Source: Woeseiaceae bacterium
Lineage (GTDB): Bacteria; Pseudomonadota; Gammaproteobacteria; Steroidobacterales; Woeseiaceae
Assembly: GCA_028277185.1 (NCBI GenBank)
Contig: JANQGQ010000001.1
Span: forward strand, 62,001 to 126,000
Direction of reading: 5' to 3'
DNA length: 64,000 bases
Positions 8,133-15,824 of this stretch are shown piece by piece. Position 1 is the stretch's first letter; every line of letters begins with the position of its first letter. The notes below the pieces were generated by a model. The model did not search any database. It saw nothing but the letters and a program-made list of their open reading frames with translations, and was not told the origin of the DNA. The translations under genes and the position numbers were made by a program.

Positions 8133-9050
8133 TCAACGGAAGCGTGTCTCCGCCGCCTCGGAACTCAGATCCAGCCAGTCCGATTCACTCGGTCCACCGG
8201 ATTGTCTTACCCCATCGAGGAAGCGAAGCACGGCGTCGTTCAGTTGAACGATCGCCGTCAGGCTGCGGGCGGACGGATCGCGCAGCCGGCCGAACGATCC
8301 ATTGAAATAGTGATCCATGCCATCGAAGACGATGGCGTAGTTCCGACCGGCCGGACCGGCTTCGAACGCCGCCAGGTGTGCCTCCCACGTCGGCGCGAAT
8401 TTCGGCACCACATCGTCGGTACCGGTGACGACGAGCTGCGGAACTTCGAGTTGGAGCCATCCTTCCGCGGACAAGTAGTCGGGCAATGGACCCGGCGGCG
8501 AGATGGCCACGACCGCCATCGGCTGACGTTCGGCATCGAACGGCAATTCCCCGAGCCCGTGATCCAGGCGGATGCCCCCGGCCATCTGTGCGATCAACGC
8601 ACCGTAGGAATGCCCCGCCGCGAAGTATCGGCCGGACAGACTCAAGCCCGGCAGCAATTCGGCAGGTGCGTCCGTGAGTCGATCGACGATGGCCGTGTAA
8701 TCCTCGAGCCGCGGTTCGAGCGTCTCGTTGCGCTGGCGGTTCGGGTGCTGCTCCGAGTCTACGTGCAGCGGCGCGACGATCAGGTAACCCGCCTTCGCCC
8801 ATTCGTCGAACAGGACGTCGTATTGATCGAAGCTCAGGTTGTTGCCGTGCGAAAAGACGATCGTATCGCACGGTTCGCAGCTCGCTGCCGGCGGAACGAT
8901 GCGAACGGCAAGCACCCGACCGTCCGCCAGTCGAATGCTCGTTTCAAGCCTGGCCGGGACTTCGGACTGCTGAGCGCAACCGAACGCCAGGCCGCAGAGC
9001 GCGAGCGACAAAGCAACACCCGGCAAAGCGCCGGCGCGTGGCGCACTCAC
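8133..9050 (-). CDS. Exported alpha/beta hydrolase
   Basis: The 305-residue product begins with a hydrophobic signal (VALSLALCGLAFGCAQQ; C25 may be a lipid-modified cysteine but the lipobox is weak). It then has an alpha/beta-hydrolase fold: oxyanion region IVFSHGNNLSF, nucleophile elbow GHSYG with Ser148, acid in VVTGTDDVVP and histidine in FDGMDHYFNG. Esterase, lipase or amidase activity are all possible. The GTG at 9050 overlaps the stop of the upstream flavoprotein gene (GTGA), which sets this start and implies coupling. It is the last gene of the minus-strand set beginning with the LLM oxygenase. Confidence 0.8.
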   Translation of the reverse strand: MSAPRAGALPGVALSLALCGLAFGCAQQSEVPARLETSIRLADGRVLAVRIVPPAASCEPCDTIVFSHGNNLSFDQYDVLFDEWAKAGYLIVAPLHVDSEQHPNRQRNETLEPRLEDYTAIVDRLTDAPAELLPGLSLSGRYFAAGHSYGALIAQMAGGIRLDHGLGELPFDAERQPMAVVAISPPGPLPDYLSAEGWLQLEVPQLVVTGTDDVVPKFAPTWEAHLAAFEAGPAGRNYAIVFDGMDHYFNGSFGRLRDPSARSLTAIVQLNDAVLRFLDGVRQSGGPSESDWLDLSSEAAETRFR

Positions 9051-10453
9051 CCGCGTTGGCCGCGGCCGGCCGCCATACCGGCCGCCCTGCCGAGCGCGGT
9101 CGCCGTCAGCAGACCGTTGCCCGCCAGATAGCCGCTGCATCCGCTGCCGGAGATACCGCGCGCCGCGCCGCCGCCGGCGAACAGATTGGGCAGCGGAGAG
9201 CCATCCTCGCGCAATACGCGCGCCTGTTCGTCGACCTCCAGGCCGCCCTGGGTATGGAACAACGCGCCGGTGACCTTGACCGCACGGTACGGCGCGGCCA
9301 GTTCGGACACGCCCGTGAAGTCCCGGCCGAAGGGATCGGCGATCTCGCCGGCGACCATGCGGCGGACCTCCGCCAGGGTCGCAGACAACGCTTCCTGCGG
9401 CAGGCCGGTGATTGCGCTGAGCTGTGCTTCCGAGTCGGCGGACAGGACGCAGCGTGCTTCCAGCGCGTCGCGGTAATCGTCGAACTCGAGCATCGCCTGG
9501 TGTATGCGCTCGTCGAAAACGCTCCACGCGATTCGATCCGTTTGCGCCAGTATGTCGACCGCCTGCTCCGAATAGCCGCGCGCCTCGTTGGAGAAGCGCC
9601 GTGCTTCCGAATTGACCTGAATTCCGCCGAGTACGATATGCGCCCACAGGATCGGCACACCGTGACCCCAGGCAAGTCCGCCGTGACCCTGATAGGCATG
9701 CATGTCGGCAAGCCTGGCGCCGAGCGCCGCGCCCCAGCGGATGGCGTCGCCCTTGTTGCCGGGGTGGCCGAAAAAAGTGCCCTCGGCGATCTCGGGGATG
9801 TATCGGCGCACCAGATCCGGATCGCCAGCGAATCCGCAGCAAGCCAGAATCAGCGAGTCACAACCCAGGTCCTCTTCCTGACCATCGGGCCGGCGGACGC
9901 GCACCCCGTGGACTCTGCCGGCGGCATCAGCAAACAAGCCGGTCGCCTGCGCGGACGGCAGTATGTCGATCTGGCGCCGCTCGATCTCGGCCTGCAGCGC
10001 GCCCATCAGTTCCGCACCGGTGCGGTTGGGTGTCCCGTGCATGCGCATCCGCGAGTGCCCCGGGTACAGAAAAGTGTCGACCAACGATAGCGGTACCCGG
10101 CAATCGTCGGCCAGCCATTCCACGGTGGGCGCGGACTCCCGGGTCAGGTAGTCGACGACGTGCTCGTCCACTTCGCCCCCGGTCTTGGCGACGATGTCCG
10201 CGGCAAAACGCTTAGGCGTGTCGTCGATGCCGCGCTCACGCTGGAAGCGGCTGCCGGCACCGGGAATCAGGCCCGTCGACATCGCGGTCGTGCCCATGGC
10301 GGAGTCGTCACGTTCGAGAATCAGCACGTCGGCGCCGCTGTCGTTCGCCGCGAGGGCGGCCGACAGGCCGCAGGCGCCGGCGCCGATCACGACGACCGGG
10401 ACGCTGCCAATGAAGCTGGCCCCGGCGGGATCGAGGATGCCCGACGCCGTCAT
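9047..10453 (-). CDS. FAD-dependent oxidoreductase (fumarate reductase/KstD-like flavoprotein)
   Basis: The 468-residue protein has an N-terminal FAD dinucleotide fold (VVVIGAGACGLSAALA, about 21-36, with ERDDSAMGTT after it). Its C-terminal return GNGLLTATALGRAAGMAAG closes the FAD site, and the LFAGGGAARGISGSG.GYLAGNG block is typical of the fumarate reductase/succinate dehydrogenase flavoprotein superfamily. Such enzymes hydrogenate or dehydrogenate C-C bonds next to a carbonyl, as in 3-ketosteroid dehydrogenases. There is no signal peptide. It lies between two alpha/beta hydrolases, so it may modify the same substrate. The substrate is unknown. Confidence 0.85.
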   Translation of the reverse strand: MTASGILDPAGASFIGSVPVVVIGAGACGLSAALAANDSGADVLILERDDSAMGTTAMSTGLIPGAGSRFQRERGIDDTPKRFAADIVAKTGGEVDEHVVDYLTRESAPTVEWLADDCRVPLSLVDTFLYPGHSRMRMHGTPNRTGAELMGALQAEIERRQIDILPSAQATGLFADAAGRVHGVRVRRPDGQEEDLGCDSLILACCGFAGDPDLVRRYIPEIAEGTFFGHPGNKGDAIRWGAALGARLADMHAYQGHGGLAWGHGVPILWAHIVLGGIQVNSEARRFSNEARGYSEQAVDILAQTDRIAWSVFDERIHQAMLEFDDYRDALEARCVLSADSEAQLSAITGLPQEALSATLAEVRRMVAGEIADPFGRDFTGVSELAAPYRAVKVTGALFHTQGGLEVDEQARVLREDGSPLPNLFAGGGAARGISGSGCSGYLAGNGLLTATALGRAAGMAAGRGQRG

Positions 10454-10475
10454 CGCAAACGGTCCGCCACGACCG

Positions 10476-11276
10476 TCACGCCGCGGACCTCAGCCACGTA
10501 CCCAGCGCGTCGTTGAATGCCGCCGGGCGCTCCACGTTCGCCAGATGCGCCGCGTCCGCGATCGTTGCGAACTGCGAGTCAGGAGTTCGTTCGGACATCG
10601 CGCGCATTACTTCGGCCGGTATCGCCTTGTCGCATTCACCGGCCAGAAACAGGGTCGGCACACGTATTTCGCCCAGCCTCTCCAGATAGTCGAGTGTCGT
10701 CAGCGCTGTCGCTGCACCGATGTACCCTTCGCGACTGGTTGTCATCAGCATCGCCATTGCCTTGCCGAGCAGGTCGTCGTCGATGTGTCGGGCATCGTCC
10801 GCAAACCAACGCTCGAGCGTTGGCGCAATTACGGCGCCGACGCCGTCCCGCTTTACCGAGTCGGCGCGCTGGCGCCAGAACTCCCGGTAAGCCTCGGGCG
10901 CGTCGGCACGTGCGCAACAGCACATCAGACTCGTCAGCCGCGCTGGCTGCGACAAAGCGACCCCCAATCCCGTGGCGCCCCCCAACGACAGACCGACAAA
11001 TGCCGCGGTGTCGATGTCGAGCGCATCCATCAGCGCCACGACATCCGCGACCAGGGTATCCATACTCCAGGTTGTGCCGTGGCCACCAACGGTGCTCCGA
11101 CCATGACCGCGATGATCGTAGACCAGCACGCGGAAGTCGTTTACCAGAGGGGGTAGCTGCTGACGCCACATACGGTGATCGGCGCCGAGCGAACTCGACA
11201 TCACCACCCACGGTGATGACGTCGCACCGTACACAGCGTACGCGAAACGCGCATCTCCGATGCTGATCTGATTCAC
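10476..11276 (-). CDS. Alpha/beta hydrolase (PcaD/RutD-like)
   Basis: The 266-residue protein resembles 3-oxoadipate enol-lactonases and RutD. It has YDHRGHGRS (about 53-61), nucleophile GLSLGG with Ser97, acid in FLAGECDKAIP and histidine in ADAAHLANVERP. These enzymes open lactones or carbamates. The GTG at 11276 is used because homology starts at NQISIGDARFAYAVYG and a GGAG lies 11 bp ahead; an ATG further upstream would run into the LLM gene. It follows the LLM monooxygenase by 20 bp, so a product of that oxygenase is a plausible substrate. Confidence 0.85.
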   Translation of the reverse strand: MNQISIGDARFAYAVYGATSSPWVVMSSSLGADHRMWRQQLPPLVNDFRVLVYDHRGHGRSTVGGHGTTWSMDTLVADVVALMDALDIDTAAFVGLSLGGATGLGVALSQPARLTSLMCCCARADAPEAYREFWRQRADSVKRDGVGAVIAPTLERWFADDARHIDDDLLGKAMAMLMTTSREGYIGAATALTTLDYLERLGEIRVPTLFLAGECDKAIPAEVMRAMSERTPDSQFATIADAAHLANVERPAAFNDALGTWLRSAA

Positions 11277-11296
11277 TGCCCGGCTTTCTCCGCCGG

Positions 11297-12394
11297 TCAA
11301 ACGGCTTCCGCGGTGCGGCCGCCATCGAGCCGCGGCAGTACCGACTCGGCCAACAGGATCATCGAACGCCGCGCCAGGTCTCTGTCGGCCCAATCCTTGC
11401 TGGCGTACAAGAGCGTGCCGAAGTCGCCGATCTCGTCGCGAAATGCGAGCAGGTCGTCCGCCACCTTGTCGGGCGTTCCCCAGATCACGAGCTTCTCCAG
11501 CAGTTCGTCGAGTTCCGGGTCCGCATCGCTCGCCGAGGGATCCTCGAGGAACAGGTTCGCCCGGCCGCTCAAGCGCATCTTGGTCACGATCTGATTGTAG
11601 TAAAAGCGGTAGGGACTGTCCGGACCGAGGGCGTACTCGCGCGCGACGTTCAGGTCGTCGGCGACGAACACACTTTTCGCCACGCGCCAGTCGGCGGGAT
11701 CCGCGGTCCGGCCGCCTTGCTCACAGCCCTTCTGGTACTGAGGCCAGTGCGTCGCCACCCACTTCGGCAGCAGGAAGTTGGCCGAGATCACGTCCCAGCC
11801 GCGTGCGGCGGCCGCCATGACGCCTTTGGAGTACGGCGCCACCGCGGTAACGACAATCGGCGGGTGGGGTTGCTGCAAGGGCTTCGGGATGATCCCCTGG
11901 CCAATATCCGGAATCATCGTCTTGCGGGTCGAGACGTGCCAGTAATCGCCCTCGAGGTCGTACGGGGGTTCCGAGTTCCAGATGTCCAGCACCATGTCGA
12001 TGGCCTCGACGAACATCTCGGTCCGGTTCTTGTCGAGATTGCCGAAGACTTCCGCATCGGACAACAGACCGCCGGGACTGATGCCGAAGTTCAGACGCCC
12101 GTCCAGCATATGATCGAGCATGGCGATCTGGCCCGCGACGGCGGCCGGATGCGTGTTCGGCAGATTGACCGTTCCGGTGCCGAGTCGCATCCGGCGAATT
12201 TCGCCGGCGAGCGTCGCGAGAAACAGCGTGCAAGACGTGATGTTCTCGGCCTTATCGGTAACGTGCTCGCCAACGTACGCCTCGGCGAAACCGAGCTCGT
12301 CCGCGAGGATGAACGCCTCCCGGTCTTCCGCGAGACACAGCCGCCAGTCCTTGTCCAGCGGATGAATCGGCATCGTAAAAAATCCCAGCTTCAC
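11297..12394 (-). CDS. LLM-class flavin-dependent monooxygenase
   Basis: The 365-residue protein is a bacterial-luciferase-like monooxygenase. The evidence is the N-terminal KLGFFTMPIHP, the FILADELGFAEAYVGEHVTD segment, LGTGTVNLPNTHPAAVAGQIAMLDHMLDGR (the flavin and oxygen-site core) and the FGISPGG turn. These enzymes use reduced FMN supplied by a separate reductase; a candidate partner is at 23254-23850. Family substrates include alkanals, sulfonates, terpenes and pyrimidines (RutA). It is the first gene of a minus-strand unit with an alpha/beta hydrolase, a flavoprotein and an exported hydrolase, and a LysR gene lies just upstream. Confidence 0.9.
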   Translation of the reverse strand: MKLGFFTMPIHPLDKDWRLCLAEDREAFILADELGFAEAYVGEHVTDKAENITSCTLFLATLAGEIRRMRLGTGTVNLPNTHPAAVAGQIAMLDHMLDGRLNFGISPGGLLSDAEVFGNLDKNRTEMFVEAIDMVLDIWNSEPPYDLEGDYWHVSTRKTMIPDIGQGIIPKPLQQPHPPIVVTAVAPYSKGVMAAAARGWDVISANFLLPKWVATHWPQYQKGCEQGGRTADPADWRVAKSVFVADDLNVAREYALGPDSPYRFYYNQIVTKMRLSGRANLFLEDPSASDADPELDELLEKLVIWGTPDKVADDLLAFRDEIGDFGTLLYASKDWADRDLARRSMILLAESVLPRLDGGRTAEAV

Positions 12395-12476
12395 TGCGTT
12401 CCCCGAGCGATTCCCATCGCGGGGATGCTAAGAGCGTTACCGGGCCCGATAAAATAATGAGATGAGATGCCAGGGA

Positions 12477-13433
12477 TCAGACTTGCTGATTGCCCGGCAG
12501 AGTGCCGGCGGCGGCCGTATCCGGCACCTCGACCCAATCCTCGCAGATCGCCCGGATCTGCTTCACGACGCTGTCGGCAAAGTCCTCCGCGGGCGACGAG
12601 ACGATGCCGGTTGCCGGCGTAATCAGCGTGTAGTCCACGCTGAGTTCGGGGTGTTCCAGCGGGTGCAGCTTGCGGCGCCGGCCGTCCAGATCGGGATGGC
12701 AAAGCGTCGCGGGCAGGATGGCACACCAGTCGCTGTGCTCGATCAGGCTAAGCGTTGCCATCATCGCATCCATCTCGATCATCGACTCGACCCGCGCGCC
12801 GACGCTCGCCAGGTAGCGGTCCAACTTATCGCGCCTGGCATTGCCGATTCCCGGGACGATCAGTTTGAGCGGTCCGGCATCGGCAAGTGAGACAGGCTCC
12901 AGATGCGGCCTGGCAGTGTTCGGGCCGGTGACCAGGAGTTCCCGGTCGCGCGCCACGTGTTGCGAACGGAGACCGTCTGCGTCCGCGGTCGGCGGCACGA
13001 TCGCAAAATCCAGTTGTTCACGTCGCACCATCTCCGTCAGCACGGCGCTGTACGCCTCGACGATCCTGAGTTCCACGTGCGGACTGGCGGCAGCGAAGCG
13101 CGTGACCGCCGGCGCCAGCGCCGCGCGGGTAAACGTCGGCATCAGCCCGGCGCTGACGGAGCCGGTCACTTCACCGCGGATCGCACGCATCTCCTCGCGC
13201 AGGGATTCGACGTCGTGCAGGACCTTGAGTGCATGCGCATAGAGCCGTTGCCCGGCCGCGGTCGGCTCGACGCCCTTCGGCGACCGATCGAACAAGCGGA
13301 CGCCGATGCGCTCCTCCAGTTCCTTGACCTGCATGCTCAGCCCGGACTGGGTCGCATGGATCCGCTCGGCCGCGGCGGTGAAGGACCGCTCCTGGTAAAC
13401 GGCGACAAAGGTTAGAATCTGTTGAAACTTCAT
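12477..13433 (-). CDS. LysR-family transcriptional regulator
   Basis: The 318-residue protein has an N-terminal winged helix-turn-helix (FVAVYQERSFTAAAERIHATQSGLSMQVKELEERIGVRLFDR) and a C-terminal periplasmic-binding-like effector domain. The ATG at 13433 (MKFQQILTF) is chosen since LysR homology begins there; an ATG at 13505 would add 24 unrelated residues. It is divergent from the triple-RidA operon and co-directional with the LLM operon, and a T-N11-A box at 13529-13543 lies in the divergent gap, so it probably controls one or both units. Confidence 0.92.
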   Translation of the reverse strand: MKFQQILTFVAVYQERSFTAAAERIHATQSGLSMQVKELEERIGVRLFDRSPKGVEPTAAGQRLYAHALKVLHDVESLREEMRAIRGEVTGSVSAGLMPTFTRAALAPAVTRFAAASPHVELRIVEAYSAVLTEMVRREQLDFAIVPPTADADGLRSQHVARDRELLVTGPNTARPHLEPVSLADAGPLKLIVPGIGNARRDKLDRYLASVGARVESMIEMDAMMATLSLIEHSDWCAILPATLCHPDLDGRRRKLHPLEHPELSVDYTLITPATGIVSSPAEDFADSVVKQIRAICEDWVEVPDTAAAGTLPGNQQV

Positions 13434-13528
13434 GACGGCTGTACCTGCGGCGTCTGCGGCTGTCGGCCGCGACGGTTGGCCTGTCAGCATAACACCGGTA
13501 TTCAAAGGCCCGTGCCCCCGGTCCGGAA

Positions 13529-13543
13529 ATCAGTTTTGTTGAT
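13529..13543. promoter_or_regulatory. LysR-type operator (T-N11-A dyad)
   Basis: ATCA-N7-TGAT forms a short dyad containing the T-N11-A pattern typical of LysR binding sites. It lies 73 bp before the ATG of the triple-RidA gene and 96 bp before the divergent LysR start, the usual place for a LysR activation site. Confidence 0.55.
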
Positions 13544-13615
13544 GACGGCGATCAGAACATCCGGTTCTTGAAGCCCGCGGCTTACCGCTATGATCGAGCG
13601 GAAAAAGGGGGTCGT

Positions 13616-14914
13616 ATGAGCGCCGATACATCGATAAAGATTGAATCGATCTGGCCTGGACTCGAGGCCGGGGTACCCAAACCGCTAATGCCATACAGTC
13701 CGGCGATACGCGCGGGCGACTGGGTATTCGTAGCCGGCCAGATTGCAAGCGACTTCAAGACCGGCCTTGCACCTGAGGTGGTGGCGGCCAATTCGAATCT
13801 GTCGGGCGAACTATATCTGCAGTCCAACTACGTGTTGCAAAACCTCCGCAACACGATGCAGGCCGCGGATTGCGACCCGGACAGGGACATGCTGCGACTC
13901 TGGCGCTGGCTGGTGTCCGACCATCCGACTGTCGACGAGTTTGCGCGCGGTAACAACTGGCCCGCAATCTCGATACACCCGCATCTGCAAGCGCACGCCG
14001 AGGTCTTCGGGCGCGCGTCCGTGCCGACCTCGGCGCTGGGCGTCAAGGAACTGCTGTGCCTCGGCACGCGCGTCGAGGTCGACATGATTTGCCGCACGGA
14101 CGACCACGAACCGCAACCGATCGAGTTCGCCGGCTCGGACGGCGCCAGCACAGCGGGACTGAAACGCGGCGACTGGATATTTCTGGCCGCCGAAAACGCG
14201 GTCGAACCGGCGGCCGGAGACTGGACGGAGACCAGTGTCGAAGCGCAAACGGACGCCATCCTGGAAAAACTCTCGGCCCTCGCCGACGCGGCCGGCTCGA
14301 GCCTCCATTCGGCGGTCAAAGCGGAGGTCTATATCGGCGCCCCATCGGACTTCGCCGCGATGGATCGTGCATGGGAAAACTGGTTCCCCGATCGTCCCCC
14401 AGCGCGCATCGTCATTCCCTATATGGGCATGGGTCAGCGCGGTTCGAGGATCGAAATCGCGCTGACCCTGTTGGCGTCGGCGAGCGAACTCGAGATCGCC
14501 GAGATCGAGGCGCCTGATGCGCCGCCCGGCCTCGGCCACGAGCCGCAAGCGGTAAAGGCCGGGGACCTGTTGTTCTTCAGCACCCAGATGGCCGTCGACC
14601 GATCCGGCAATCTGGCCGAAGGCATGATCCGGAACCCGAACTTCCCCTGGTACGGTTCGCCGGGCAAAGCGCAAATGCACTACATGATGGAAAACATCTC
14701 CCGCATCTGCGAGGCCGCCGGAACTTCGGTAGAGAACATTACGCGGCGGGTCTGCTTTCATTCGGACTTTCAGTGGTTCGCGGAATCGATCGAGGCCTGG
14801 GCCAGCTATTTCCCCGGCAGCAAGCCCGCATCGACGACGATCCGTCTCGAAGACCCGCTGGTCGTGCCGGGCGCCAATACCCTGCTCGACCTGATCGCCT
14901 ATGCGCCCGATTAA
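13616..14914 (+). CDS. Protein with three tandem RidA domains
   Basis: The 432-residue protein contains three RidA (YjgF/UK114)-like domains, about residues 25-160, 165-290 and 305-432. Each starts with a xAGDxxF(V/L)(A/S)xQ-type strand and ends in a hydrophobic strand. Canonical RidA deaminates enamine/imine intermediates with an arginine in a PAR motif. Here only the middle domain keeps it (R264 in PPARIVIP); the first has S139 (VPTSAL) and the third S406 (KPASTT). The start at 13616 has an AAGGGGG ribosome site. It heads a plus-strand operon that continues with a beta-hydroxyacid dehydrogenase and a CocE-type hydrolase. Confidence 0.8.
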   Translation: MSADTSIKIESIWPGLEAGVPKPLMPYSPAIRAGDWVFVAGQIASDFKTGLAPEVVAANSNLSGELYLQSNYVLQNLRNTMQAADCDPDRDMLRLWRWLVSDHPTVDEFARGNNWPAISIHPHLQAHAEVFGRASVPTSALGVKELLCLGTRVEVDMICRTDDHEPQPIEFAGSDGASTAGLKRGDWIFLAAENAVEPAAGDWTETSVEAQTDAILEKLSALADAAGSSLHSAVKAEVYIGAPSDFAAMDRAWENWFPDRPPARIVIPYMGMGQRGSRIEIALTLLASASELEIAEIEAPDAPPGLGHEPQAVKAGDLLFFSTQMAVDRSGNLAEGMIRNPNFPWYGSPGKAQMHYMMENISRICEAAGTSVENITRRVCFHSDFQWFAESIEAWASYFPGSKPASTTIRLEDPLVVPGANTLLDLIAYAPD

Positions 14915-14938
14915 AAGGCCGCGAGCCCGGGCCCGGCC

Positions 14939-15814
14939 ATGAACGTCGCCGTTGTCGGTCTCGGCCGGATGGGCGCGGCGATTGCCGCGCGCCTGCTCGA
15001 CCGCGGCTTCCCGCTCGCGGTTTGGAACCGCACGGCATCGCGCGCCCAGGCGCTGGAAGCCGAGGGTGCCCGGTTCGCCGCCACCCCGCGCGACGCGCTC
15101 GCCGGGACGGACATCGTCATCACGATGCTCAGCGACGACGACGCGGCACGGGCGGTGTACCTCGGCGACGACGGCCTGTGTTCGGCAGCGGCACGCGGAC
15201 GCCTGTTCATCGAGATGAGCACGCTGAAGCCGGAAACGGTTCGTGCACTGCACGACAGACTGCGCGGGCACGGCGCCTCGATGATCGATGCGCCGGTATC
15301 CGGCACGGTAGCACCCGCTCGCGAAGGCCGCCTGCTGGCGCTGGCAGGCGGGGACGAAGCGGATATCCACCGCGCCGAGCCGGTTCTGGCGGCGCTGACC
15401 CGGCGGGTCATTCACGCGGGGCCCGCGGGCCAGGGCGCGCTGTTGAAGCTGGCCGTGAATCTGCCACTGGCCGTGTACTGGCAGTCGCTGGCGGAGTCGG
15501 TGGCGATCGGCGAGGCCGGCGGCCTCGACCGGAAAACGATCGTCGAAACGCTGGCCGACAGTGCCGCCTCGCTGGCCGTGCTGGACATGAAGATACCCGC
15601 CGTACTCGGCGAAACGGCGGAAGTCGCCTTCGATCTGGCGTCCATGCACAAGGATTTGCGGCTGATCGCCGAAACCGCCGAATCACTGGGCGTCGACGTC
15701 GACGCCGCCAGCGCCGCTTTCCGCGCCTACGGTGCCGCCGTCGACGCCGGACTGGGGGACGACGATGCGGTAGCCATCGTCAGACATACCGAACTCCGGC
15801 AGAGCGAACGCTGA
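14939..15814 (+). CDS. NAD(P)-dependent beta-hydroxyacid dehydrogenase
   Basis: The 291-residue protein belongs to the 3-hydroxyisobutyrate/tartronate semialdehyde dehydrogenase family. It has the Rossmann motif VAVVGLGRMGAAIAARLL (3-20), the substrate signature MIDAPVSGTVAPAREG (about 114-129) and the catalytic-helix region GQGALLKLAVNLPL with the conserved lysine. These enzymes oxidise beta-hydroxyacids or reduce the matching semialdehydes. It lies 24 bp after the triple-RidA gene and 10 bp before a CocE-type hydrolase. A second, divergent paralogue is at 18283-19200 in the same operon. Confidence 0.92.
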   Translation: MNVAVVGLGRMGAAIAARLLDRGFPLAVWNRTASRAQALEAEGARFAATPRDALAGTDIVITMLSDDDAARAVYLGDDGLCSAAARGRLFIEMSTLKPETVRALHDRLRGHGASMIDAPVSGTVAPAREGRLLALAGGDEADIHRAEPVLAALTRRVIHAGPAGQGALLKLAVNLPLAVYWQSLAESVAIGEAGGLDRKTIVETLADSAASLAVLDMKIPAVLGETAEVAFDLASMHKDLRLIAETAESLGVDVDAASAAFRAYGAAVDAGLGDDDAVAIVRHTELRQSER

Positions 15815-15824
15815 CGCACGGCCG

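Noticed and set aside
13811-15649. Minus-strand 612-codon frame opposite the triple-RidA and dehydrogenase genes
   Set aside because: Low-complexity arginine-rich composition, no family resemblance, and it lies antisense to two well-supported genes.
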